DNA of 64,000 bases from Cristatella mucedo (lineage: Eukaryota > Bryozoa > Phylactolaemata > Cristatellidae). The translations under genes and the position numbers were made by a program. Positions within the stretch are counted from its first letter, which is position 1. The number at the start of each line of letters is the position of its first letter. The notes under the pieces are model-generated. The model had not been told where the DNA came from and did not search any database. It saw only the letters and a program-made list of their open reading frames with translations. The stretch is from assembly GCA_009760855.2 (NCBI GenBank), contig WPIO01000068.1, forward strand, positions 1,325,501 to 1,389,500. Direction: 5' to 3'. Shown piece after piece: positions 54,360-64,000 of this stretch.

Positions 54360-57300
54360 AATAGTATTTGTTGCAGTAGTAGCCCACCCGCCGTAGCCCA
54401 GCACGTTGTGAAACGTCGTCCAACGGCCGTTACCAAGGTCCAATTCAAATTCGAAGAGCCAGCGTCCGCCGGGCCGGACGCAAACGGTAGAGAATACTAG
54501 CCACTTCATCGCCGTAGCCCAGTTGTTGGACAGCCTCTTAAATTCCACCTGCTAAATGTCCGCTCGCTAAAAACCAAGGGGTTAGTTATCCGCGATCAGG
54601 TGGTCCAGGAGAAGCTAGATGCATTTCTTCTTACCGAAACCTGGATGATGCCTTGTTCCAGTAGCTGTATTTCCGAGACCACCCCACCCGGGTTCTCATT
54701 CTATCAGTCCATGCGTTCTGACAAGGTTGGTGGCTGGGTTGCAAGTGTTGTTCGCAAATCGTTTGGCTATAAATGGTTCAGTTTCTCGCATGGGTCATCG
54801 TTTGAATCGGTTGCTATCAGGTCTTCATCAAAGACAATGCCTCTCACCGTTGCGATATACCGGCCTCCTTCTGGCTGTCTAAACTTGTTTATAGAGGAGT
54901 TTTCAGAGTTCCTCGCTAAAATATTTGTGTGTGGCAGGCCGTTACTGATTGTAGGAGACTTCAATATTCACGTTGACAACCCTAGCAACAGCCAGGTCCG
55001 CTCATTTCTTGACTGTCTGGAGAATTTTGGTTTGGCCCAACACGTTAATCATAGCACCCACGTCGGTGGCCACATTCTAGATCTCGTGATCACTAAGGAT
55101 GTCCTGCCCACTGACTTTGTGGTGTGCTCACTGACTCTCTCAGATCATTGTTCGGTCTCGTTTACTGTTCCTGCTACCTCGCACGTACAGGGCAATGTCA
55201 AATTTGCCAAACGAAGTAACTTACAAAGCATTGACATGGACAAATTTTAGAAATCTGTTTGTGATGCAGGTCTTCTTGATCTGCATTCAGACTCGACCGG
55301 CAGCCTCGATACCCTCACTGATGCGATGAACATGACACTCAGGAGTGCTCTTGACAAGCATGCTCCCGTTCGCTCTATCCGTGTTCAAAGTCGTGGAGAT
55401 TCCTTTCAATTTACAAAAAACTCCTTAACATGCGCCGTGTTTAGCGCAGGCTAGAACGTCGTTTCAAGAAATCGGGGTCTGAGGCAGACCTAGTCAATTT
55501 TAAAGACTTCATTCGAGTTTACACCCGAAAGCTTAAAAAAGCCAGGGCTTCTTTTTTCATTAGAAAGCTGAATATCTGTCAGTCGGACACTAAACAGATT
55601 TACAAGACAGTTAACGAATTACTGGCCAATGCTATGAGGTCTAACTCCTCAGATATTAAGGGCTCAGCTGAAAAGTTTTCAGCCATCTTTACTGAAAAAA
55701 TTGTGCAAATTCGTGCGTCCATTAAGCCCCCTCCGACCAAAGCAATCGCAGTTCCTCAACCTGTGACCTTTCTTAAAAGGTTCTCCGACGTCTCTGCCTG
55801 TGATGTGGCTGCTTTAATAGGGTCTTGCAAAAAGAGCTCGTCTCCTGAAGACCCTATACCTTCATCTCTGTGGTCTTCACTTTGCCCTGCCATAACCAAG
55901 ATTTTTAATGCTTCTTTGGGAAAAAAGGTCGTCCCAAAGTCCTTCAAATCGGCATTAGTTAGACCTATTCTCAAAAAGCCTGGAGTAGACACAGAGGTCT
56001 TAGCAAACTATTGTCCAGTTTCCCTTCTTCCATTCTTATCAAAGATTCTTGAAAAAATGTTGCTAAGCAGCTAGTTGAACATATTGAAAATAATGGAATG
56101 TCAGAAACATTTTAATCAGGGTTCAAGAGGCAGCACTCTACTGAAACTGCTCTCCTCCATGTTAACAATGACATTCTACGTGGCAACGACGATGGGAATG
56201 TCACTGCCCTAGCTCTGCTAGACCTGTCTGCTACCTTCGACACCATTGATCACGAAGTTCTGCTTGAACGATTGAGAACAGCAATCGGTCTGGCAGACGA
56301 AGCACTGGCGTGGTTTCAGTCATACTTGTCTGATCGTGTTCAATCCGTGTCGTGTGGGGTCAGGTCTCAAACATGAGAAGGGTCACCTGTGGAGTCCCTC
56401 AAGGGTCTCTACTCGGTCCTTTGCTGTTCGCCATTTATAAAGAACCTCTGGGAAAAGTGATTAAGGCCCATGGAATAGGATATCACTTTCATGCTGACGA
56501 TACTCAGCTGTATTTGTCATTTAAACCGTCGGAATCTGCTGCAGCAACTGAGAAACTGAATGCTTGCCTTGCCGATATTCGATCCTGGATGTCGGAAAAC
56601 TTCCTGAAATTAAATGACGATATAACCGAACTGCTGCTCATAGGACGCCCTAAGCGTGTGGCTGATTTAAAGGCTTTGCAGTTCCAATAGGTGATGCAAT
56701 TGTGCGACCTTCACCACGTGCTCGTAATCTAGGTGTCGTGTTCGACAGCTGCCTCAATTTCAAAAACTTCATTCAGAAGACTGCCTCTACAGCTAACCAT
56801 CAGATCCGATCCCTATCCAAGATTAGAAGCTGTCTCCCTCAGTGGCTTGTAAAAAATTTAACTAGCTCTTTAGTTCTGTCTCGGCTTGATTATAGTAATT
56901 CCCTTTTGGCTGGGCTACCAAAGAAAGCTATTATGCCACTACAGCGGACTATGAATATGGCAGCAAGGCTCGTCTTCAAGTCCCAGTGGTTTGAGCACGT
57001 GTCGCCTCTGCTGAAAAAGCTAGGATGGTTGCCGGTTGAGAAAAGTATACAGAGCAAAGTTCTTATGCTGACCCACAAGGCCGGCCACGGCTTGGCTCCT
57101 TCGTACCTAGCTGAACTGCTGCATCAGTTTCAGCCTGTTCGCGCCCTCTGGTCCTGTGTGGATAATAAATTAGCTGTCCCATTCCTCGGCTTGAAAACAG
57201 TTGGCGACAGAAGCTTTAGCTCTGCAGGTCCTACTCTGTGGAACTTGCTTCCACAATTCTTACGGAACGACAACTACTCTCTAACTGCCGACTATGGCAC

Positions 57301-57535
57301 ATCTTTTTCAGTGGTCTTGAACTGCTACTTCTATGCTACTCACTACCTCAACTGCTCTCCTGACTCTGCTATGCTTTCCACTTTCTCTTTGTTGCGTGAG
57401 AAGAAGTCTGTTGGCTACTGAATGCGTACCGAAAGCCGCTTAGGCTGTGAGTGGGCTATGCAAAACTCTCCTGCTTAACACCCACATGGTCTTTATGTCT
57501 TTGTTGAGTTACTGACGGAGATACATTACATTCCA
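54360..57535 (+). mobile_element. LINE-C, near full-length, broken, inside the viral element
   Basis: A second CR1/L2-superfamily LINE family runs on the plus strand, with an endonuclease at 54546-55250, a reverse transcriptase at about 55630-56690 and a C-terminal domain to 57421. The 3-prime end lies near 'gacggagatacattac'. The higher GC content contrasts with the surrounding viral DNA. A clear target duplication was not found. Confidence 0.8.
54546..57421 (+). pseudogene. LINE-C ORF2: endonuclease and reverse transcriptase
   Basis: The endonuclease part shows FHLLNVRSL, FLLTETWMM, AIYRPPSGC, IVGDFNIHVD and LSDHCSV. The reverse transcriptase part shows NYCPVSLLPFLSKILEK, LLDLSATFDTIDH, GVPQGSLLGPLLFAIY and [11 protein letters not shown], in which the usual Tyr before ADD is His. 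A C-terminal conserved region follows (LGWLPVEKSIQSKVLMLTHK). Breaks include a TAG at 55248, stops near 55440, a shift near 56070, a shift near 56350 and a stop at 56688. The protein is related to LINE-A but clearly a separate family. It is not active. Confidence 0.8.
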
Positions 57536-57610
57536 AATACTAGAGAAAATATGAGAGTAGGAGATAAATAGTCTTTCGATTCTGATGTTTTATTACTACT
57601 TTCTGAATCA
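57536..57610 (+). other. Short AT-rich viral remnant between two LINEs
   Basis: This AT-rich piece lies between the 3-prime end of LINE-C and the 3-prime end of the next LINE-A, and reads in one frame as SFDSDVLLLLSES. It probably belongs to the viral gene that resumes at 61240. Confidence 0.4.
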
Positions 57611-60600
57611 ATAATAATAGATATTAATTCACTTGATAAAGCGCCCTCAGAGAACTTAATCTCTCTCTAGGCACTTTACATTTGCTGTAAAGTGAAATGC
57701 AATTGAATGGTAAGTAAAATCATGCTTAAAAAATAAACAAAATGAATAATATGGTTAGGGGTGACATGCACAGGGTCAGCATGCAAATGTGGTTAGTGGC
57801 CGCATGTACAGTGTCAGCACGCATAAGCACGTGAAGGACGAATCACAGGGACCCACTAAATGCTGTCCTAAATAGGTGTGTTTTTAGGTTCCTTTGAAAT
57901 GTGGTCAGGTCAGGGATGTTCTGACGCAGGTCAGGAGGGAGTTCCAGGCTTTGGGAGTATTTGAACTAAATGCACGGTCTCCAAAGGATTTAAGGTTTGT
58001 ACGAGGTATTTCTAGACTGTCGGATTCCGAAAAGAAGGTGGTACGATGCTTGGACTAATGGGGTAGTATATCTGACAGATAGGCTGGAGCCATAGAATGA
58101 AGGGATCTAAAAGTGAGCGACAAAACCTTGAAGGCAATCCGTTGCTTGACTGGTAGCCAGTGCAGGTCGGCGAGAAGTGGAGTAATGTGGCAACTGCTAT
58201 GCTCACGACAGACAAGTCTAGCTGCCGCGTTTTGCACCAGCTGCAATCGCCTGATCCCACATGCTGGTCGGCCAATAAGCCGTGAGTTGCAGAAGTCGAG
58301 ACGTGATATCACGAATGCATGGACCAACTTAGATGTGGTATCTTTATCTAAACAAGCCCGAATTTTAGCAATGTTATGAAGCTGAAAATAGGTGGATTGG
58401 ACTGTAGAGCTGCTATGGTCGTCTAACGAGAGGTCGCTTTGGAATATGACACCTAGATTTCGAGCTGATTCAACTGGAGATATGCTGGTAGAGCCAATTT
58501 TGAGAGTCAGCCTGTCCAATCTCTGGATCACACTGGGTTTGCCATAACTAGTAAGTTAGTTTTATCATCGTTAAGTTTTAGAAAATTTGCTGCCATCCAT
58601 ATGCGGATGTCATCAACGCATGCAGCTAGTGAGTTTAGAGAATTTGAGGTGCTCGAAGGCTGGGAGGGATCAAAGCAAAGGTACAACTGAGTGTCATCTG
58701 CATAGATGTGAAAACCTAGATTGTGCTTGGCAATCACATCAGCAAGAGGCAGAGTATAAACCGTGAAAAGAACCGGACCTAGCGCTGAGCCCTGAGGTAC
58801 TCCATATTTCAGAGGTACTTCAGATGATCTTTGTCCATTCACGGCAATACTCTGGAGTCTCCCACTGAGATAGGACCTGAACCACTGCAGAGCAGTGCCA
58901 GTGATGCCCAGGCGAGATGAGAGGCGCTCTAGAAGAATTTTGTGATCGATGGTGTCAAAAGCTGCCGAAAGATCAAGCAAAACAAGCAGAGACACTCTAC
59001 CCATGTCTGCATTCCTATGTAGATCGTTGTATACCCGAAGCAATGCTGACTCTGTGGAGTGATTAGCTCTAAAGCCAGACTGGAACTTACTAGCAAGGTG
59101 TGAGGTTTCGATATACCAGTTCAGCTGGTCCGCCACGACCCGTTCGAGTGTCTTTGATAATAATGGTAGAAGGGAAACTGGGCGGTAGTTGCTCAAGTTC
59201 TCTTGGTCAAGTGTAGCTTTCTTGAGAAGCGGCCTGACTACAGCTTTTTTGAAAGGTGCTGGGACATGACCTGAGGCTAATAACATATTAGTTATGTTAG
59301 TTATGCATGGCAGCAGTAGATCAACTAACGTAGGAGCACGACAGTGGGAATAGGGTCCACAGGACTTGTTGTCTTCTTTGATTGAGATACGAACTTTAGG
59401 ACTAGATCGCTAGTGACCTGCTTAAATGCAGACATTGAGGTGCAGCCAGGAACCGAGGAACAGCATTCTAGTGGGGAGGTTGTCATCGCAGGGATGGATT
59501 CCCTGATCTTGTCTATCTTCTGAACAAAGAATCGAGAGAAGTAATTGGCTAGATCATCATTAGGATCATCAGGTAAGGAGCTAATCTGGAAACGGTTGAG
59601 GAGATGGTTTATTGTCGACATCAGCATTTTTGAATTGTGCATCTGTGATTCAACAATGTTTTTATAAAAGCTAGACTTGGCCTTTGCTAGGATCGGTTGG
59701 TACGACTTACAGTAGTCTTCATATGCCCGTCGATGGACAGTTAGTCCAGATCTTTTGTATGCTTTCGTGTAGTAGACTTGGCTAGTTTAATGTCTGTGGT
59801 AAACCATAGGCCGTCTGGGCGGGGGCGCACAGTGCGCTTTGTCAGAGAGGCAAACTCGTCCAGCATGTCAGCTAGTGTCGTGTTGAAGCTATCTATCAAT
59901 GATGACAGATCGGAGGGAGGATTGAGCAGCAGAGGTGAAGCAGACATTCTCGCACGGACAGCATCGATGTCAAGGGTCTTGAGGTTTCGCGATTCACAGG
60001 TTATTTTAGAGGAGGATGTGGGCACACACTGTAGATTGAATGAGATCTACATGTGGTCAGATGAGCATGATTTGGTAATAATTGGTGATGACAAAGTGCA
60101 GTTATATGAGAAAATCTGGTCGAGCGTGTGACCCTTGATGTGGGTAGGGCCATGCACATGAGCCACAAGAGACAATGAGTCAGTCAATGCATGAAATTCG
60201 GTGCTGAAAGTGTCAGATAAGTTATCAAAGTGAACGTTGAAATCACCCATTACGAGGAAGCATCGATTTCTTGCACACAGAATCGAAATAAGATCGGAGA
60301 AATCTGAGATAAAGGAGGATTTGGTACCTGGTGGGCGATAGACTACTGCCACTATCGGTAGCTTGTTTTCGGGTGAGACCAAGACAATTGATTCAAAAGA
60401 CTGCTTCTAGGGTACTGCAAATGGCTTGAAGTTGAATTTCGAGCGCACGACAATAGCAACTCCACCTCCAGTTTTGATTGATCTAGGGGTGTGAAAGAAC
60501 GAGAAACCAGATGGAGTTGCGTCTTTAATTGTCGGACAGTTTATCGATTTCAGCCTAGTTTCAGTTAGGGCGAGCAGGTCGATACCATTTTCAGAAATAA

Positions 60601-61239
60601 GGTCGCTTATTACTAGAGGTTTATTGCACATTGAGCGAGGATTCCAAAGGCAAGCGTTAAGTCTGGCCGATGGGGTTACAACAGGCTTGATGACCACTAA
60701 GTTTGAGGAATTTACAGTGACGCATGTGGGGGAGCGTGCTGAGCGGTTCGAGACAATGCTAGGAATACCGAACGAGAGGGTACTCAGCTTGCAGGTTCCG
60801 CCCAACGAGGGGTGTCTGAGCTGGCGGTTCCGGCCACCGCGGCGGCTACTGGGTGCTTTTCTTTTGTTAATGCATAGTTCATGAATCTTAGCAACAACAT
60901 TAATATGTAGGAATGCATTTGATCTACGATGACGAAGCGATAACAGCTGCTGACGATCATAACTAACAGGCAGGTTACTAGCCGCCGGCAAAGCTAAGGC
61001 AGCCGCCGGTGTGGGAGACCCAGCAGCCAGAAGCAATAAGCGTTTAGATGTCCATAGGCACGTAATTTCTTACACGCTATGGTCAAATAACAATCAGAAT
61101 AACTTTAAACAGGTCTCAGATGTATCTTTTCCGTGAACGATGTTCGCAAGAACTTCGGTTTTCGGAAGAATTCTGCAACAAACAAGAACGCACGTTAGAG
61201 CGCTCTATGTCGGGAGGCGAGAATGAATTGAGAGCTGTG
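57611..61239 (-). mobile_element. LINE-A, longest copy, broken
   Basis: This LINE-A copy of about 3.6 kb lies on the minus strand. Its 3-prime end is at 57611 (AATAATAATAG and hairpin), and its 5-prime end was placed near 61239 because GAATCA occurs on both sides (57605-57610 and 61240-61245). It extends about 500 bases further upstream than the copy at 22528-25713 and is GC-richer there, so it may include the original 5-prime region. Confidence 0.75.
58055..61036 (-). pseudogene. LINE-A ORF2: endonuclease and reverse transcriptase, broken
   Basis: The frame reads from an Arg-rich N-terminal region (RKAPSSRRGGRNRQL, near 60850) through the endonuclease (LNACLWNPRSM, LLALTETRL, VMGDFNVHF). 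The reverse transcriptase follows ([51 protein letters not shown]), then the C-terminal region. Breaks include a stop at about 60405, shifts near 60050, 59740 and 59300, and a shift near 58530. The tryptophan of LTETW is replaced by Arg. This copy is older than the one at 22528, which shares its sequence but has only two nonsense codons. Confidence 0.8.
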
Positions 61240-61464
61240 GAATCAAAAAAGCCTGTAGAAAATTTAATTTATAGTTATCTTAATTTGAGTTCTGTTGGAA
61301 AAGGAATAGAGATAGTTCCATTAATTGTAAGTAGTGAAAAAGAAGTATTTGATAAGATTGATTTATGGCTTTGTGAACTTGCTGCTGGGAATAGAGGTGT
61401 AATAAGTTCCATCAGTTCTGCTGTTGATTATCTTGCTACATCTCGAAAAGCTCCAAAGACCTAA
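61240..61464 (+). pseudogene. C-terminal part of an unrecognised viral protein
   Basis: Viral coding sequence resumes after the LINE-A insertion with an open frame (KKPVENLIYSYLNLSSVGKG, then KIDLWLCELAAGNRGVISS) ending at TAA 61462-61464. The segment before 61240 in the same frame belongs to the LINE and is not viral. The protein is not recognised. It lies upstream of the two capsid-like genes. Confidence 0.45.
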
Positions 61465-61489
61465 TGTTGCAAAAATAAACAATCTTTTA

Positions 61490-61503
61490 TATAATATATA
61501 TAA
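61490..61503 (+). promoter_or_regulatory. TATA-rich start-proximal sequence
   Basis: ATATAATATATATAA directly precedes the ATG at 61504. It is the AT-rich version of the motif seen before other genes of the element. Confidence 0.4.
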
Positions 61504-62338
61504 ATGAGGGATTTTTTAAATCGTTAACGATAAATTTAAGAGTGTTGAAGGTGTTAGAAAACCTAGTCAAGCAAGTAAAAAAGGATATGTGTTTAGTATA
61601 ACTAGTACTACTAATCCTATTAAAGCACGTATAAGTCCGCCAATATTGCTAAGAAATAAGAGTTTTAAGATTTGCTTTAAGAAGTTCAGTGGAACTAACT
61701 CTATAAAAAATAAAACTGAATCTAATAATACATTTGTTTATAGAATAGCGGGAGGATCAGAAAAACAATAACAATTAAACCTGGAATTTACACTGCAATT
61801 ACAGACGATTTGAGTATTGGTGTTCCAGATATAATTACTAATTCAGTTACACAATCTGGAGCTACAACTGATAAGTTTGTTCTTACTTATGATAGTGCTA
61901 CTGCTAATTCATAGATTTCTATGCCTGCTGGTTGAACATTCCTTGCTAGTAAGTCTAGTATTCCATCAATGCTTGGTTTTACAAGTGCTGCTTACACAAC
62001 TGATCCAAAGTTTTCAGAAATGTATCCTACCTAATACAAAGTTTGCATCTGAAAAAGAGATATGTATGTCAAATGTAAGCGCAATACTTGTAAGTTGCAA
62101 TTTAGTTGCTAGTGGAATCAATTTTATAAATGGAATGGAAACACAAGTATTTAGAAGTTTTCCTTTTGAGTTCTATCAATGGGAAAGGATGATATGTGAA
62201 CCAAATACTGTTGAATACCATAATTTAGCAAGTGAGGCTATTTCAAATATAGAAATTACTGTTACTGATCAGAATTTGAATATACCTGATTTTGGTTCAC
62301 ATGAAATTACTGTTGTTATAGAATTTATTGAAGTTTAA
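61504..62338 (+). pseudogene. Minor-capsid-like protein 1 (jelly-roll/penton type)
   Basis: The ATG at 61504 follows a TATATA stretch. After early stops, coding fragments in several frames give a Lys/Arg-rich N-terminus. They continue with ITIKPGIYTAITDDLSIG, a SIPSMLGFTS block and, in an intact last part (62068-62338), VSCNLVASGINFINGME and YHNLASEAISNIEITVTDQN. The order GxYT, LGF, a beta-rich middle and a final 'DQ...EITV' strand matches, as I recall it, the minor capsid or penton proteins of Polintons and adintoviruses. The gene is broken by several stops and at least two shifts. The assignment is from pattern only. Confidence 0.5.
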
Positions 62339-62347
62339 TGTAAGAAA

Positions 62348-63610
62348 ATGTCAATAAGATTAACTGGAACAAGTAGTTCAGAATCAAAAAACATTATCAC
62401 CACCTCTTATGCTTGGATCTGATTCAGGTTATAATGAAATCAGATTACGTAGAGTTGAGTTTACTTATACTAATAAAGTAATATTAAATATGCTTAAAGA
62501 TGTAAATAATAAACTTTGGTTTAGATGGAGTATGACTGATACAACTTATACATATATTACAATTGCTCGTGGTTATTATGATTCAAATACAATTGTTGCT
62601 GCTCTAAATAAAGCACTATCAGAACCTCAACCGATAACTATTGTTGCTCAAAACGGATCAACATCTACGTCAACAAATAGTGCATTTTATGATGCTACTA
62701 AAATAAATAGTACAGGTATAAAATTAAGCGTTGATACAGATGATAGAATAATAATGCAAGTAGTTGGTGATTATGTCGTTCTACTCGGAAGTAATTGTAT
62801 TGTTGCTGTAAATTCAATTGGAGATACTCTTGGTTTTAATTTAAATCAACAAGGAACATTTGATAGTTCACTTGTTGATGGTACACCATATAAAGCAATA
62901 GAAAAAGCAATGTATTTCGCTGGTATTTTTAAAGGATGGAATAAAATGGTATTACCGGATAATTAAGGAATACGTTGGATAAGTTTTGATTGTGATTTAG
63001 TTGATCCTTTTAAGAATTATGTGGAAAGAAAAAAAAGGGCTTTTAGAAGAATGTTCATCTTCATATATTATTGATATTGATGACAATAATCCAGGGTGAA
63101 AAGGTTGATCTACATGTTCCTAATGTATGATATCTACCAACACGTGGCGATGTAGAAGCAATAAGTAGTTTTAAAACAGGTTTATTAGATCAAAATGGAA
63201 ATTCTGTAAATATTATTACGGATGTAGTTGCAACAATAGAAATTTCAAAGTTATATCGATCAATGGGTAGTTATGCGAGAGTTGGTCATACTAGAATTCA
63301 TGTAGAAAAATATCATGGATATAGATTACTTGATGAAGTGATTGCTGGTGTTACTAAAGCCGAACCAATTGTTAGTGGATTAACTTCTATGAGTATGAAT
63401 ATTGCTAGCAAAGGTATTGATGTGCATCAAGCAAGAAAACCTACTGGACTACAAACAAAGAAAGAAAAGTGAGATCAAGATTATGCTATTAAACGTAGAG
63501 AGATGGATGATAAACTTGAAGAAGAGAGAAGAAAGAAAGAACTTGATTATGAACTTGAGAAGAAAGGAAAAAATGAAGATTATGATAGAAAGAGATGGAT
63601 CTTGAATTAA
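62348..63610 (+). pseudogene. Minor-capsid-like protein 2, paralogue of the preceding gene
   Basis: The ATG at 62348 starts nine bases after the previous stop. A shift near 62400 leads into a long open part (62409-62966) with VEFTYTNKVILNMLKDVNN, TIARGYYDSNTIVAALNKAL and GDTLGFNLNQQG. A stop at 62964 is followed by WISFDCDLVDPF, then in another frame YLPTRGDVEAISSFKTGLLD and IITDVVATIEISKLY. The same landmarks in the same order occur in the previous gene, so the two look like tandem paralogues. The C-terminus continues into an Arg/Glu-rich coiled-coil tail after a TGA near 63470, which may be a separate gene. Confidence 0.5.
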
Positions 63611-63665
63611 AACTTATTATGCTTGAGAAGGTCAATAAAAATCTAAAAAAATTAGAAAGGCAAAA

Positions 63666-63857
63666 ATGGAAGAGGAACAAGAAGTAGAAGACTACTCAGA
63701 GACTCTTAAAGAGAATCATCCGAATGCATATAAAGAAAAAGATATGGAGAAATTAGTTAGTACTAAAGCTGTTGTTCCTTATGTTAGACCTGATGGTTAT
63801 GGTGTAAGCATGAGGAAGAAAATAGGAGCTTGTTTATATATTCAAACTATAAAATAA
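63666..63857 (+). CDS. Small viral protein, intact, unrecognised
   Basis: The ATG at 63666 opens 63 codons without a stop. The N-terminal half is acidic (MEEEQEVEDYSETLKENHP), followed by a short, more basic and hydrophobic end (VPYVRPDGYGVSMRKKIG). It lies between the capsid-like genes and the gene that starts at 63884. No typical TATAG precedes it, so it could instead be the end of the upstream coiled-coil protein in another frame. Confidence 0.35.
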   Translation: MEEEQEVEDYSETLKENHPNAYKEKDMEKLVSTKAVVPYVRPDGYGVSMRKKIGACLYIQTIK

Positions 63858-63869
63858 TTTTTAGTTTTT

Positions 63870-63876
63870 TATATAG
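63870..63876 (+). promoter_or_regulatory. TATATAG start-proximal motif
   Basis: TATATAG is followed by AGAAAAA and the ATG at 63884. With the motifs at 45268 and 46112 it gives the clearest form of the shared sequence. Confidence 0.5.
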
Positions 63877-63883
63877 AGAAAAA

Positions 63884-64000
63884 ATGGCAAGTGCACCTAT
63901 TGATAGTATACTCGAGTTAGGGGATCCTGAGTTTCCTGATTACAAACTTAGAGATTATCAATTTAGAGAGTTTTATCAAGCAAATGAAAATGAAACAGAT
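63884..64000 (+). CDS. 5-prime part of a viral gene, cut by window edge
   Basis: The ATG at 63884 follows a TATATAG motif and opens 39 codons to the end of the window without a stop (MASAPIDSILELGDPEFPDY at the start). Its place directly after the minor-capsid-like genes makes a structural protein likely. The major capsid protein has not been seen in the window and is one candidate, but the visible residues show no diagnostic feature. Confidence 0.45.
   Translation, partial: MASAPIDSILELGDPEFPDYKLRDYQFREFYQANENETD

Larger units (their letters stand above)
39660..64000. mobile_element. Endogenous Polinton/Maverick- or adintovirus-like element, decayed, right end outside window
   Basis: At about 39660 the sequence becomes strongly AT-rich. 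It then carries, with interruptions, a protein-primed family B polymerase, fibre-like proteins, a pX-like protein, an adenain-like protease, an A32-type ATPase and two minor-capsid-like proteins. This combination is that of Polinton/Maverick elements and the related adintoviruses. Standard-code tryptophan codons are used. Nonsense codons and frameshifts occur in most genes, so it is a fossil. Insertions at 39786-40447, 50197-50423, 51621-52576, 54360-57535 and 57611-61239 are not part of it. About 16 kb of viral sequence is present. No integrase, no clear major capsid gene and no terminal inverted repeat are seen in the window. Confidence 0.8.

Noticed and set aside
61120-61239. N-terminal extension of the viral frame ending at 61464
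   Set aside because: The sequence before about 61240 appears to be the 5-prime end of the minus-strand LINE-A copy, judging by the GAATCA repeat.
40450-63610. Alternative genetic code (TGA or TAA read as an amino acid) in the viral element
   Set aside because: All three stop codons occur in frame, frameshifts are also frequent, and TGG is used normally for tryptophan. Decay explains the pattern better.
39660-64000. AT-rich block as bacterial, phage or viral contamination of the assembly
   Set aside because: Host-type LINE copies with target duplications lie inside it, and the same LINE families occur in the neighbouring host DNA.

Overview
The window is nuclear DNA of an invertebrate animal; the species cannot be fixed from sequence alone. 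Support comes from a spliced metazoan-type SLC26 gene, several families of non-LTR retrotransposons, tRNA-derived SINEs, a hAT-type MITE, long simple repeats and one AT-rich endogenous viral element. Only one clearly functional host gene is visible: an SLC26/SulP anion transporter on the minus strand (34293-37862, two coding exons, TATA box at 37969-37975, 3-prime splice site at 36534).

Layout. 1-33 kb is a repeat graveyard made mainly of two CR1/L2-superfamily LINEs. These are called here LINE-A (3-prime end with a hairpin and an (ATT)n tail) and LINE-C. They are nested with two SINE families (SINE1, SINE2) and with GA, CT and TA simple repeats. The best LINE-A copy (22528-25713, minus) carries endonuclease and reverse transcriptase domains broken by two nonsense codons. 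A different LINE with a restriction-like endonuclease (28020-30295) is broken by a 190-bp hAT MITE with an 8-bp target duplication. 33.9-39.6 kb holds the SLC26 gene and a GC-rich CpG-island-like block.

From about 39660 to the right edge the composition drops to strongly AT-rich. The sequence there is a decayed Polinton/Maverick- or adintovirus-like element of linear dsDNA-virus type. It holds a protein-primed family B DNA polymerase, an adenain-like cysteine protease, an A32/FtsK-type packaging ATPase, two tandem proteins that resemble jelly-roll minor capsid proteins, a protein with a pX-like hydrophobic segment, coiled-coil proteins, several unrecognised small genes, and a minus-strand cluster of four proteins with phage tail-fibre-like repeats. 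Many genes start a few bases after a TATATAG-like motif, which looks like a shared viral promoter. Frameshifts and stop codons break most of the genes. LINE copies have inserted into it (39786-40447, 51621-52576, 54360-57535, 57611-61239), several with recognisable target duplications, so the element is an old genomic resident and not contamination. It continues past 64000, so its integrase, major capsid gene and right terminal repeat, if present, lie outside the window.

In the viral part the polymerase would replicate the element, the protease would mature the capsid, the ATPase would package DNA, and the fibre and capsid proteins would build the particle. All of this is inferred from family resemblance, and no complete functional set remains here.
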